Assembly (NCBI GenBank): GCA_031315865.1
Contig: JALDRJ010000002.1
Coordinates: forward strand, 1,152,001 to 1,216,000
Length of the DNA stretch: 64,000 nucleotides
Source: Nitrospirales bacterium
GTDB lineage: Bacteria > Nitrospirota > Nitrospiria > Nitrospirales > UBA8639
Reading direction: 5' to 3'
Position 1 is the stretch's first letter. Each line of letters begins with the position of its first letter. Shown here in pieces: positions 1 through 8,723 of the stretch. The translations under genes and the position numbers were made by a program. The notes beneath the pieces are model-generated. The model was not told the origin of the DNA. It worked only from the letters and a program-made list of their open reading frames with translations, and made no database searches.

Positions 1-1312
1 TTCCCGACTGAGGCAAGCCCTGTCCTTCTGAAAGAAACGAAGAAGACTGCGCATCATTCACAATACTCGTCGTTCCGTTCCCGGGCTGAGCAGAGGGTTC
101 GGAAGCATTCGCCCCATGGATAGTCAGCGTTTGAGCGGGGAGCACGGCCTCTTCAGGCTTTTTTGTCTCCAGATTCCACCAACGTATTCGAATTTCCGGT
201 AGGAGGACATCGCCTGGTCGTGTCGGAACGAAGGCCAGTTTTTGCTCGCGTTTTCCAACGGCCCACGACCCGTCAAATGCCGTCGTGATAGACGGTTGAT
301 CAGGGTACACCTTAACGCTTGAATGCTCAGTGACGGGCACTTCCGGTAACTGTTCGCCGGTTAACCCCCGGGCTTGAATCGTAATCGTCCGGGTCACGGG
401 CTCGCCCACTTGAAGTTTGGTAAGATCGGAAGACCATGTCTCGTTCACGGAGAGCTCACGAGCGGGTAGCCATGAGCCTTGTTGCATCGTGGGAGGAATT
501 TCCTCTACGTTCAAAGTCATCTCCTGGCTTCTGGCCCGAATCAATCGTGTTGACTGAAACCCGCTCCCAAACACACCGGGACGATTCCCGAACATCTCCT
601 CAAACATCGATCGCGGCCTCCGGCCATCCGGCACCTTTCCGGTAAACAACACCGAGGGAATGGTTAAGGGACCGCTGGCTTGGGGAATCACGAGATAACG
701 GCGTTCAATCACCTGATATCGGCGCCCATTTTGAATCGTCTCAAACGAGTGATCTTCACCGATACGTTCAACGATAGCTTGGCTGATTTTGGGATCTTCT
801 AATTGCCCCTCGCGAAGCAAAACGGCATGATACAAACGCAAGGTGAAGACCATTTGGCTTTGCACATATGGTTCACGGGGTTCGATCGACGCCTCTAAGT
901 ACACATCCTTTCCTGCGGGGTCTCCTGTATTTTGCGCATGTTCCTGAACCCGTAACGTCAGGGGCGCACTAGACTGCGTACCCACCCGGATCGCGGGAAT
1001 CGTGACATCGCCGACTTGCTTAGGCGAAAGAGTTATCGCCCATTGCGTTGAAGTCGAAGTTCGGCCGTTGATGATGCTGGTTTGACTGCTTTGTGAATTC
1101 TCCAGCACATCAAAATTCTTCTTCAACCCGGAGAGATCGGGGGTCTCGCCCGTCGATGGCCCTTTCAGCTCCACGACCAAACGAACCGTTTCGTCCATGG
1201 AGATGGGATTCCGGTCGACATAAGCTCGAACCGTTTGCCCCAATGCGCTGTTGATACTGAATTCCAGCAGCAGCAACGTCACAAGCCAGATACAAGAACG
1301 AGGACTCACCAT
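1..1312 (-). CDS. batD: BatD-like protein (partial, runs off left edge)
   Basis: The frame stays open from an ATG at 1312 to the window edge, about 437 codons. It starts with a hydrophobic signal peptide (about residues 7-25, ending near ALGQ). A long beta-rich periplasmic region follows, with repeated immunoglobulin-like patterns such as the early segment VRAYVDRNPISMDETVRLVV and later TIPAIRVG and FVPTRPGDV. This is the layout of BatD/BatE-type aerotolerance proteins, which sit in the envelope next to BatA/BatB. The ATG overlaps the stop of the upstream batB/C gene by 7 nt (ATGGTGA), so the two are translationally coupled. Bat genes were first linked to oxygen tolerance in Bacteroides, and their biochemical role is still unclear. 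The C-terminal membrane segment expected for the family lies outside the window. The family call rests on both sequence pattern and operon position. Confidence 0.85.
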   Translation of the reverse strand, partial: MVSPRSCIWLVTLLLLEFSINSALGQTVRAYVDRNPISMDETVRLVVELKGPSTGETPDLSGLKKNFDVLENSQSSQTSIINGRTSTSTQWAITLSPKQVGDVTIPAIRVGTQSSAPLTLRVQEHAQNTGDPAGKDVYLEASIEPREPYVQSQMVFTLRLYHAVLLREGQLEDPKISQAIVERIGEDHSFETIQNGRRYQVIERRYLVIPQASGPLTIPSVLFTGKVPDGRRPRSMFEEMFGNRPGVFGSGFQSTRLIRARSQEMTLNVEEIPPTMQQGSWLPARELSVNETWSSDLTKLQVGEPVTRTITIQARGLTGEQLPEVPVTEHSSVKVYPDQPSITTAFDGSWAVGKREQKLAFVPTRPGDVLLPEIRIRWWNLETKKPEEAVLPAQTLTIHGANASEPSAQPGNGTTSIVNDAQSSSFLSEGQGLPQSG

Positions 1313-3270
1313 GCCTGCCCTCCTGAATATGGAAGCTGACCAGCCTCTTGCCGGCGGCGATGTTCTAATAAAAACTTTCGGCGCAGAAGCCCTCCCGGAT
1401 CATCAGGAATACGCCGAAGCCATTGCTCCATGGCCTGCTGTGACTCCATGTCACGTTTTTCTTCTCTCGATAAACCCGCAGTCATTCTGGAACCCTGATC
1501 CTCGCTCTCTACGTCTTGTTCGGATGGATCGCCAACGTCTTCCGCCTGCTGCATTTCTTCGCCACTCTTGTCTGTTTCGCTCTCACCAAGTTGTTCAGCG
1601 TGCTCCCGCTCAGATTGAGTTTCCGAACCGAACGGTTCCGATGATTGCTGAGAAGCCTGTCGCTCCGTGTCTTGAGAAGAGCGTTCTTGAGGCTGATCTG
1701 ACTGACCGTTTGACTGTTCGCCTGCTTGCGAAGCGTCGGCCTGTTGTTGATCGGCCTGTTGCTGATCCGTTTGTCGCTGATCAGGCTGTTGCGATTGCTC
1801 TCCCTGCGATTCGCTCTGGGATTGACCGTTTTCAGAAGACTGTTGATCTTGAGAAGGCTCATTCTGTGAGCCGGGACTCTTATTTTGTTGGTCATGTTGT
1901 TGAATTAACTTGCTGATGAGTTCATGGTTAAACTGCGCATCTTCATGATGTGGGTCACGCTTCAGGACCGTCTGATACGCCTGCAGGGCTTCCTGTAGCT
2001 GTCCCGCACGAGCCAAGGCATTCCCGCGGTTGTATTGACCATCTATCGAATCATCCTGAGTGAAGTCTTCGATGGCCTGCTCAAAATTTCCCGCTCGATA
2101 ATGCGCGACGCCCTTCCACGCTGAATCTTCAAAGAGGGTTGCGGCTGTCTGCGGATTATCCTGCTCAAGCGCTTGAGAGCCCTGCTGATCGGGTCGAAAC
2201 CACCAGTCGCCTTCAAAAAAAGCCATGCCTGGAGATGGCGACAGCAAGACCATGAGCGCCACCACCCCAAGCCATCCTTGCCGAAACGCAGGTAGCGTCA
2301 GCGCCAAAATCGCGAAAAGAAGCCAGGGCCCTTCTTCTCGCCACCGGTCGGTCGTCCTTTGATTATCCTCGTCCTGCTGATGATCGGTCACCTTCCAGTC
2401 TGATGGCAACACCGTTTCAAGGTCTTGATCGTCAACGGTCAAGGTCGCGTATCTCCCCTGAGCGCTTCGCGCCAAATGAGCCAGCGACGTGACATCAAGT
2501 TTGGGAATGACAATCTCCCCATCACGGTCCTTGAGAAAACCTCCAGACTGGGGAATCGGCGCTCCATCTTTGCTTCCAACACCAAGGACAGAAATCCGGT
2601 GATGACCGTGTATTGCCTCGATGACAGACTGCAACTCACTTTCATCGGCACCATCTGTGATGAGAAGAATATCTCCCTTTGGCACATGACTTTGCCCGAG
2701 CAACTCCAGAGCTTTGCGCAACGCTAAATCCGAACGGCTGCCTTGCAAGGGCATTAAATCCGTGTCGAGTGAAGAAACCATCGAGGAAATCGTATTGGCA
2801 TCATCCGTCAACGGTGAAACCACATGAGGCTCTCCAGCGTAGACGACTAATGCCGTCTGTCCTTCTTGTCGACGTTTCAGGATATCCAATAACTTATGCT
2901 TGGCCCGCGTGAGCCGTGACGGTTTGACATCTTCGGCATCCATCGATCGAGACAGATCCAGGACGACCACCAGTGCCGACTGAGCGCGGAAAACCGGTTG
3001 AGGCAACTTGGACCAGACCGGTCCTGCCAGAGCTAAGAGGGCGAGTATCCACGCCAACGCCACTAGGATGAACGGACCTCGAGTCTGCACCCGATGGCTT
3101 CCTACGAGTAAATGCGGAAGCAAATGCGCATCACACGCGGCTTCCCATCCTGTGGATTTCGCCCGCTGACGAATGAGCAGCCATATGACGGCGCCCAATG
3201 GCAGAAAGCCCGCTAACCACCAGGGTCGTAGAAAGTGAAAATCCAGGACATCCGTAATCATGGTTTCCAA
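1306..3270 (-). CDS. batB: BatB-BatC fusion: VWA domain plus TPR protein
   Basis: A 654-residue membrane protein. Residues 14-33 and 66-84 are membrane segments. They are followed by a von Willebrand A domain with a MIDAS motif DLSRSM (105-110) and a downstream LITDGAD strand. A second hydrophobic stretch lies near 315-350. Residues about 375-460 form TPR-like helical repeats (GNFEQAIEDF, YNRGNALARAGQLQEALQAY). Residues about 465-600 are a Gln/Ser/Glu/Asp-rich low-complexity tail. In many bacteria BatB (VWA) and BatC (TPR) are separate genes; here they form one frame. The protein lies between batA and batD in the moxR operon and probably assembles with them in the inner membrane, with MoxR acting as a chaperone-like ATPase. 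The exact function is not established for the family. Confidence 0.87.
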   Translation of the reverse strand: METMITDVLDFHFLRPWWLAGFLPLGAVIWLLIRQRAKSTGWEAACDAHLLPHLLVGSHRVQTRGPFILVALAWILALLALAGPVWSKLPQPVFRAQSALVVVLDLSRSMDAEDVKPSRLTRAKHKLLDILKRRQEGQTALVVYAGEPHVVSPLTDDANTISSMVSSLDTDLMPLQGSRSDLALRKALELLGQSHVPKGDILLITDGADESELQSVIEAIHGHHRISVLGVGSKDGAPIPQSGGFLKDRDGEIVIPKLDVTSLAHLARSAQGRYATLTVDDQDLETVLPSDWKVTDHQQDEDNQRTTDRWREEGPWLLFAILALTLPAFRQGWLGVVALMVLLSPSPGMAFFEGDWWFRPDQQGSQALEQDNPQTAATLFEDSAWKGVAHYRAGNFEQAIEDFTQDDSIDGQYNRGNALARAGQLQEALQAYQTVLKRDPHHEDAQFNHELISKLIQQHDQQNKSPGSQNEPSQDQQSSENGQSQSESQGEQSQQPDQRQTDQQQADQQQADASQAGEQSNGQSDQPQERSSQDTERQASQQSSEPFGSETQSEREHAEQLGESETDKSGEEMQQAEDVGDPSEQDVESEDQGSRMTAGLSREEKRDMESQQAMEQWLRRIPDDPGGLLRRKFLLEHRRRQEAGQLPYSGGQAW

Positions 3271-3294
3271 GCATTCATCATATGATGAAAATCT

Positions 3295-4350
3295 TCACCC
3301 CACCTCTGTTGACGAAAGCGTTCGAGCCACTGGGTCATAGGATTTTCTCGTCAGTAAAGAAGGCATTCGCAGAAAGGTCAGCGCGAAAAGAACGGAGAGG
3401 ACCAACGCTGCCCCCAAAGGCCAGGGGTACAATTCGTCCGTGGGACGAAAAAACTCTGTCTCCTCTGCTGCAGGCTCCAGTTCGTCGAGTTGCCGGTAGA
3501 CTTGCTCAAGTTGTTGCTTATCTTTTGCGCGTAAATATGTTCCTCCGGTAAGCTGAGCGATTTCCTTCAACGTGCCTTCATCCAGGTCTTGTGACGGATT
3601 GACCGTTCGACTGCCGAACAATGAAGACACTTGCATCTGATCCGCCCCGACCCCGATCGTGTAAATACGGATGCCCTCTTTGGCCGCAAGCTTTGTCGCT
3701 TGAAGCGGACTGATATCTCCAGCCGTGTTGGCTCCATCCGTAAGCAAAATCAGCACGCGATTCTCCTGCGCTTGGTTTTTCAGACGCTTGGTCACTAACC
3801 CAATGGCATCGCCGATGGCCGTTTCTTTTCCTGCCAGACCAATTTCCGCTTCGTTCAACATCGTCTGTGCAGTAGTCCGGTCAAATGTGAGTGGGGTTTG
3901 GACATAGGCTTGAGAGCCGAATAAGATCAATCCTACGCGATCGCCCTTTCTCCGTTTGATAAACTCACCAGCCACTGCTTTCACCACCATCAAGCGATTG
4001 GCCTGCTCTCCTTGGAGCGTAAAGTCCGGGATTTCCATGCTTCCAGAGACATCAACCGCCATCATGACGTCACGTCCGCTTACCGGCAACGAGACAGGAT
4101 CTCCGATCCATTGCGGACGAGCCGCGGCGGTTAGCAAAAGAAGCCAAACCAACATTCCGAGCCAAAAGTTGCGGAAGGATCGGGAACCCTGTTTCACCGC
4201 AGTCTGACCACAATCAATCGACATCACATCTTGATAAAATGGAATGCGTAATGAACTTTCCGCGTTCCGTTCTACGGGCTTGACGAGTCGTTGAACCACC
4301 CAGGGGAGGGGCAACAACAGAAATACCCACAGCCATACCCACGTGATCAT
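3295..4350 (-). CDS. batA: BatA: membrane VWA-domain protein
   Basis: A 351-residue protein with N-terminal membrane segments (about 2-19 and 62-77), a VWA domain and a C-terminal membrane helix (about 310-330). The metal-binding MIDAS signature DVSGSM is at 100-105, and LLTDGANTAGD carries the conserved Thr/Asp of the fold. This is the usual BatA architecture: the VWA domain is held at the membrane between helices. Its ATG overlaps the stop of the DUF4381 gene by 4 nt (ATGA). Only 24 nt separate it from batB/C downstream, so it sits inside one transcription unit with moxR. In related operons MoxR is thought to help VWA proteins bind metal and fold; that is inferred here from context. Confidence 0.9.
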   Translation of the reverse strand: MITWVWLWVFLLLPLPWVVQRLVKPVERNAESSLRIPFYQDVMSIDCGQTAVKQGSRSFRNFWLGMLVWLLLLTAAARPQWIGDPVSLPVSGRDVMMAVDVSGSMEIPDFTLQGEQANRLMVVKAVAGEFIKRRKGDRVGLILFGSQAYVQTPLTFDRTTAQTMLNEAEIGLAGKETAIGDAIGLVTKRLKNQAQENRVLILLTDGANTAGDISPLQATKLAAKEGIRIYTIGVGADQMQVSSLFGSRTVNPSQDLDEGTLKEIAQLTGGTYLRAKDKQQLEQVYRQLDELEPAAEETEFFRPTDELYPWPLGAALVLSVLFALTFLRMPSLLTRKSYDPVARTLSSTEVG

Positions 4351-4838
4351 GCCGTCATCCTTTTCGAAGGCAAAGGAACTTGCTTAATCCATCGCTCGGC
4401 TAGATCGATCATTTCGTAGCCGTTCACCTTATCGTGGTCGAGACCATACGGGACTTCTAACCATGCGTGACGGCTTCCCGCATCGGAAAATAGATGCGTT
4501 TTTGCGTGTTCATCCAAAAATCGCAACCAGGGCAAGCCTGTGAGACCTGCCACTGCCTGACGTCCGAAACAGGAGAGTGCATATCGACGAAGGAGTTGCG
4601 AGAGACCAGACATTAGCTCTTGGCAATTCTGTGTCTGCGTGAATTGCGTCTTGAGCGCGAGGAGTTTCTGTAAGGCGTCGCGACGCAACGCTGTTTTTTT
4701 GCGGTACCACATAAACCAGAGACCAAGAGCCAAGAGCGCAAGAAGGCTCCCGGCAACGATCCACCAACCGATCGCTGGAGGCCAGAATGAAACCGGAGGC
4801 GGTAAGTGGAGGCCGCGCAATTGGTCAAGCGAGTCCAT
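4347..4838 (-). CDS. DUF4381 family membrane protein
   Basis: A 163-residue protein with one clear transmembrane helix near residues 22-44 (WWIVAGSLLALLALGLWFMW). A basic stretch and a cytoplasmic helical domain follow, containing LSQLLRRYALSCFGR and the W-rich LPWLRFLDEH. This matches DUF4381, a small family found almost always between the DUF58 gene and batA in moxR operons. It has no known activity and probably acts as an accessory or scaffold in the complex. It is separated from the DUF58 gene by 7 nt and overlaps batA by 4 nt. The start is the ATG at 4838. Confidence 0.8.
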   Translation of the reverse strand: MDSLDQLRGLHLPPPVSFWPPAIGWWIVAGSLLALLALGLWFMWYRKKTALRRDALQKLLALKTQFTQTQNCQELMSGLSQLLRRYALSCFGRQAVAGLTGLPWLRFLDEHAKTHLFSDAGSRHAWLEVPYGLDHDKVNGYEMIDLAERWIKQVPLPSKRMTA

Positions 4839-4845
4839 AGGCCAT

Positions 4846-5871
4846 TCATGAATCTCCGTTTAGGCGTCTCGCACGAATGTGTTTGTGACGATCCCCGATT
4901 AGCCTGAGCCCCCGACGCACAGCTTCTTCCACCGGCACATGCGTGCTGATTTGAAAAAATCCCATGCCCCGTTGCACACACAGATTTTCTACCAACTGAT
5001 ATCGTTCTTTAAATCGACGACGATAGGTTTCCACGAACGGCGCATCCCACGTGTTCACTACCCCAAAGTCGGTACCATTCGTTACCCCATACATGCCTGG
5101 ACTTGGCGGTTCCTGTTCGAGCGGATCAGAAACCATCACTCCGACAACATCATGATGCCCGCTTAATTGAGTGACGTAGGGGATGGCTTGATCATCTAAC
5201 GCCCGAAAGTCGCTGAGGATAAAGATTAGACTCCCGGGGCGGGCCGTTCGCTTTACTCTCTCGAGTGCCGTGGAGAACGCCGACCTCCCTGTACCATCGT
5301 TCATCGGTGTGTGCATGTCGATCTGTTGATGATGCCTGGATAGGGCGTGTAACACCTGGAGAACTCCCGATTGTCCACCTCGGGGCCGGACAATGGCATG
5401 ACCGTGATCTGAAAAGACGACAGCGCCGACCCGATCACCGCGATGTTGCGAAGCCCAAGCCAGCAGGCTGGCTGTACGCGCGGCGATGACGGACTTAAAC
5501 GCCACTCTCGTTCCGAACAACATCGAGCTCGTATAATCGACGACGACAAACACCGGCCGCTCGCGCTCTTCACGAAATATCTTGAGATGCGGCATTCCAG
5601 ACCGCGCCGTCACCCGCCAATCCATGTGCCTGACATCATCACCGGCCTGATATCTGCGTACTTCTTCGAAGTCGACGCCTCGTCCCTTGAACGGCGATCG
5701 CTCGCCTCCCGCCAACAACGAATGCACACCTTTTTGCGCGCCAACTCCCAGGGCATAAATGCCATGACGAGCCTCGATCAACTCATCCAGTACGACACAG
5801 GTCCCGGAGTCGACGGTAACGTTGGATGGAAATGTTTCTGATTTGATCGCACGATCAGGGAACGGCCACAC
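4846..5871 (-). CDS. DUF58 domain protein of the moxR/bat operon
   Basis: A 341-residue protein carrying the DUF58 hallmark FEEVRRYQAGDDVRHMDWR followed by TARSG, then a VWA-like core with DYTSSM in place of the MIDAS DxSxS and LSDFRAL downstream. DUF58 proteins are encoded directly after moxR in most Bat-type operons. They are considered cytoplasmic or membrane-associated VWA-like adaptors for MoxR. There is no strong membrane helix, in contrast to BatA and BatB. The start (ATG, 5871) overlaps the end of moxR by 17 nt, which supports co-translation. The sequence is full length for the family. Confidence 0.87.
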   Translation of the reverse strand: MWPFPDRAIKSETFPSNVTVDSGTCVVLDELIEARHGIYALGVGAQKGVHSLLAGGERSPFKGRGVDFEEVRRYQAGDDVRHMDWRVTARSGMPHLKIFREERERPVFVVVDYTSSMLFGTRVAFKSVIAARTASLLAWASQHRGDRVGAVVFSDHGHAIVRPRGGQSGVLQVLHALSRHHQQIDMHTPMNDGTGRSAFSTALERVKRTARPGSLIFILSDFRALDDQAIPYVTQLSGHHDVVGVMVSDPLEQEPPSPGMYGVTNGTDFGVVNTWDAPFVETYRRRFKERYQLVENLCVQRGMGFFQISTHVPVEEAVRRGLRLIGDRHKHIRARRLNGDS

Positions 5872-6829
5872 GAGAGAGGATCTCCGTTATCACATGGTCC
5901 GATGTGATGTTTTCTGCCTCGGCCTCAAACGAGAGGAGTATTCGATGTCGCAAGACATCAGCGGCGATGGCTTGGATATCTTCCGGGGATACATACTCAC
6001 GCCCTGCAAGCCAAGCATGAGCCCGCGCACAGCGTTCGATACCGATGGTGGCCCGGGGACTGGCTCCATAACGCACCCAGCGCGCCAATTCCCGGCTATA
6101 AGGACTTGGGTCACGCGTCGCGACCACCAATTGGACGATATATTCTTCAAGACTGGGGGCAAGATGAAGGTGCAATATCTCCTGTCGTGCCGAAAAAATG
6201 ATTTTTTGTGGAATAGGCGCCTGAGCTTCCCCCCTCGTCATCAGTGACATCTGGGCCTGCCGGCGGACAAGTTGAGCAATCTTTCTTTCCGATTCCAGAT
6301 CCGGGTAGCCCACCTGGACGTACAATAAAAATCGATCGAGTTGAGCCTCGGGAAGAGGATAGGTTCCTTCCTGTTCGATCGGATTCTGGGTCGCCATGAC
6401 CAAGAACAATTCTGGCAGGGGATAACTTTTCCGCCCTATCGTCACCTGACGCTCTGCCATCGCCTCAAGCAAGGCTGCCTGCACCTTGGCCGGCGCACGA
6501 TTAATCTCATCCGCTAAGAGCAGGTTGTGGAAGATGGGACCCTGTTGAAACGCGAATGATCCATCCTGGGGACGATAAATATCTGTTCCCGTGATATCGG
6601 CCGGCAGCAGATCCGGAGTGAATTGAACGCGGTGGAAATCAGCTTCGATCCCGGAAGCCAGGGACTTAATCGCGGTCGTCTTGGCCAGCCCGGGAGCCCC
6701 TTCAACCAGCAAGTGCCCATCGGCCAGCAGCGCAATCAGCAGACGAAGGATAAGTCCTTCCTGTCCGATGACCTGTTGGTTGAGGTAGACCTGAAGCTGC
6801 AGCAGGCTTTCGTGTTCAAATCTAGACAT
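5855..6829 (-). CDS. moxR: MoxR-family AAA+ ATPase
   Basis: An AAA+ ATPase of 324 residues from the preferred ATG at 6829. It has the Walker A GAPGLAKTT, Walker B LLADEINRAP, sensor ATQNPIEQEGTYPLPEAQLD and an arginine-finger region FLLYVQVGYP. The C-terminal lid contains WVRYGASPRA, typical of MoxR. The frame stays open upstream to 7051, but those 74 extra residues are not like the family, so I start at MSRFEHES. No strong ribosome-binding site precedes either start. MoxR proteins act as chaperone-like ATPases for metal-dependent VWA proteins. The gene heads the operon moxR-DUF58-DUF4381-batA-batB/C-batD, all on the minus strand with short overlaps. Confidence 0.9.
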   Translation of the reverse strand: MSRFEHESLLQLQVYLNQQVIGQEGLILRLLIALLADGHLLVEGAPGLAKTTAIKSLASGIEADFHRVQFTPDLLPADITGTDIYRPQDGSFAFQQGPIFHNLLLADEINRAPAKVQAALLEAMAERQVTIGRKSYPLPELFLVMATQNPIEQEGTYPLPEAQLDRFLLYVQVGYPDLESERKIAQLVRRQAQMSLMTRGEAQAPIPQKIIFSARQEILHLHLAPSLEEYIVQLVVATRDPSPYSRELARWVRYGASPRATIGIERCARAHAWLAGREYVSPEDIQAIAADVLRHRILLSFEAEAENITSDHVITEILSRVAVP

Positions 6830-7248
6830 TGGTCTTGACGTGAACCTCGAAGAATTCGCGTTGGATTGATAATGAGTTACAACCCAAGATGTCTCCGCCC
6901 GTACGGAGACCATGGAGCAGTCATTCCTCTTTGTGTCATTCTCTATTCTACCAGATAACGCTGCTGTTTCGAGAGTCAAGGGTTCCTCAACATTCCGTCG
7001 CAGGTTTCTAATAGCGTGAGTAAGGATCATCGTCATGATTTTCCTACGCAAACGACTTCCATAAACAATGTCACTAAACCGTGTGCTTCACCGGCATTCA
7101 ATGCGCAACACCCCACGCATTCATCGAACAAATGGAAGCTTCCTCTTGACTTTTTCCCAAATCGATTTATCTCTTGAACAAGCCGGCAAGAGAACACAAA
7201 ACACATGACTCACACAAACAACACATATACTTCAAAAAGGAGGGTGCT
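6830..7248. other. Intergenic region between moxR and hsp20
   Basis: These 419 nt separate two divergent genes and should hold both promoters. The moxR frame stays open in this stretch to 7051, but the translation is not family-like. I see one promoter-like sequence for hsp20 (listed separately) and no convincing structured RNA. Confidence 0.5.
7146..7173 (+). promoter_or_regulatory. Candidate sigma70-type promoter of hsp20
   Basis: TTGACT at 7146-7151 is followed after 16 nt by TATCTC at 7168-7173. This is about 75 nt upstream of the hsp20 start. The -35 match is good and the -10 match is only moderate (4 of 6). No CIRCE-type inverted repeat was seen. Confidence 0.35.
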
Positions 7249-7668
7249 ATGACACTCACAACGTATGCTCCATTCGATACCCAGATTGACCGCTTGTTTA
7301 ACGATGCCGTTCGCGCCTTTGGCCGGGATGTTCACAGTTGGGCTCCGGCGAGCAATGCCTGGGAGGATGACGAGACATTCGGCATTGAGCTTGCGCTACC
7401 AGCGTGGAAGTCTGATCAAGTGAATGTTCAGGTGGATAAGGGCGTCTTAACGGTGGAAGGAAAACGGGAAGAGAGCGGCGAGAAGACCGAAAAGAGCAGC
7501 AGAAAATATCATGTCCGTGAAGTTGAAACTGCCTCGTTTAAACGGTCGTTCCGTCTTCCCACAAATCTGCAGTGGGACAAAGCCGATGCATCGTTTACCG
7601 ACGGTGTTCTCACGATCGCGTTCCCCAAACGGGAAGATGCGAAACCCAGACAGATTACCGTCCGCTAA
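7249..7668 (+). CDS. Small heat-shock protein, Hsp20/alpha-crystallin family
   Basis: A 139-residue small heat-shock protein that holds unfolding proteins in a refoldable state in the cytoplasm. The alpha-crystallin domain spans about residues 40-139. It contains the strands VQVDKGVLTVEGKREE and FKRSFRLP and the closing motif ADASFTDGVLTIAFPK, equivalent to the conserved A-x-x-x-n-G-v-L. The start is the ATG at 7249, preceded by a strong AAGGAGGG at 7237-7244; an in-frame start further upstream (7174) is not needed. The C-terminal extension is short and ends in PRQITVR, whose ITV resembles the IxI/V oligomerisation motif. It is monocistronic and followed by a strong hairpin. Confidence 0.93.
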   Translation: MTLTTYAPFDTQIDRLFNDAVRAFGRDVHSWAPASNAWEDDETFGIELALPAWKSDQVNVQVDKGVLTVEGKREESGEKTEKSSRKYHVREVETASFKRSFRLPTNLQWDKADASFTDGVLTIAFPKREDAKPRQITVR

Positions 7669-7680
7669 ATTTCACAAGAT

Positions 7681-7706
7681 CCAGGAGCCGCATATGCGGC
7701 TCCTGG
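7681..7706. terminator. Perfect 26-bp palindrome between convergent genes
   Basis: CCAGGAGCCGC and its exact complement flank ATAT. The hairpin lies 13 nt after the hsp20 stop and 28 nt after the end of the convergent hydrolase gene, so it probably serves as a bidirectional terminator. Neither side has a strong T-run, which lowers certainty. Confidence 0.6.
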
Positions 7707-7734
7707 ACTTACCTGCCACAAGCCTTCTTCGACC

Positions 7735-8535
7735 TCAAAACACTTCGTCGAAAAAGATCTGCATCTGCTTCCATGAGCGTTCGTCTGCCTTCTTATCATA
7801 CTTGAGAGCATCTATTCCGACTTTATCGGCCGCTGGATTGGTAAAACTGTGACGCGCGCCCGCGTAGATGACCATCTGCCAATCCACTCCGGCTTTGTCT
7901 AACGCATTGCGAAATCGTTGAATGTGCTCTTCCTTGAGAAAGGGATCTTCGTTTCCATGCGCGATAAGCATTTTCACGTTTGTGGCAATCTCCTGATCAG
8001 CGCTTGGTAATGGCAAGGCTCCATGAAAACTCACGACGCCCTTTACGGGAGCACCTCGATAGGCCAGTTGCGTCACTGTCGCTCCGCCGAAACAATACCC
8101 GATGGCCGCCAGTCGCGTCGTATCGACGGCTTCTTGCGTTTGCAATACTGTAAGCCCTGCCATGGCACGATCCTGCCATTCATTCACATTCGCGGTCATT
8201 TCATTCATCCAGGCTCCTGCTTGCTTGGGATGATCCGTTACTTTCCCTTTTCCATACATGTCTACCGCAAACGCGACATAGCCCAGCGCGGCCAATTGCT
8301 CGGCCCTTGTTCTGGCATATTCATTTAAGCCCCACCACTCGTGTACGACGAGTACGCCAGGGCGTTTGCCCTTCACGGCATCATCCCATGCAAGGTAACC
8401 CTCCAACTGAACGTCACCATGACGATAAGGGATCTGTTTCGTGATAACTTTTGCAAAACCCTGTTCCAGTGGAAACAACAGACCGACGATTCCTATCATG
8501 AATGAAACGATGATGAGTTCTCGATAAACTTTCAT
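7735..8535 (-). CDS. Secreted dienelactone hydrolase family protein
   Basis: An alpha/beta hydrolase of 266 residues with an N-terminal signal peptide (MKVYRELIIVSFMIGIVGLL, cleavage expected near GFAK). It carries the family signatures VLVVHEWWGLNEYAR, the nucleophile elbow GYCFGG with a catalytic Cys, GNEDPF with the likely Asp, and ARHSFTNP with the His. The Cys-Asp-His triad is typical of dienelactone hydrolases. The natural substrate cannot be told from sequence, and many family members act on other esters. The start is the ATG at 8535, which has a strong AAGGAGG just upstream; the open frame to 8679 is unlikely to be translated. Export suggests a periplasmic role. Confidence 0.9.
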   Translation of the reverse strand: MKVYRELIIVSFMIGIVGLLFPLEQGFAKVITKQIPYRHGDVQLEGYLAWDDAVKGKRPGVLVVHEWWGLNEYARTRAEQLAALGYVAFAVDMYGKGKVTDHPKQAGAWMNEMTANVNEWQDRAMAGLTVLQTQEAVDTTRLAAIGYCFGGATVTQLAYRGAPVKGVVSFHGALPLPSADQEIATNVKMLIAHGNEDPFLKEEHIQRFRNALDKAGVDWQMVIYAGARHSFTNPAADKVGIDALKYDKKADERSWKQMQIFFDEVF

Positions 8536-8723
8536 ATCGACCTCCTTACGACGCATTAAACTTGGTGACAATGGCTTTCCTTTTTGATCGTTATCAGAGC
8601 TTATACCGTAACCCGAATGACAAGACAATGAATCGGTAGAAGGGATATCACGATGATTGGATTCGCTATATTTCTGCAAAGGATAAGATAAGAAAACAAA
8701 ACGGCTGGCGTGAGAAAACGGGC

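Noticed and set aside
1251-1916. 221-codon frame on the plus strand
   Set aside because: It is antisense to batB/C, created by the CAG/CTG-rich low-complexity tail.
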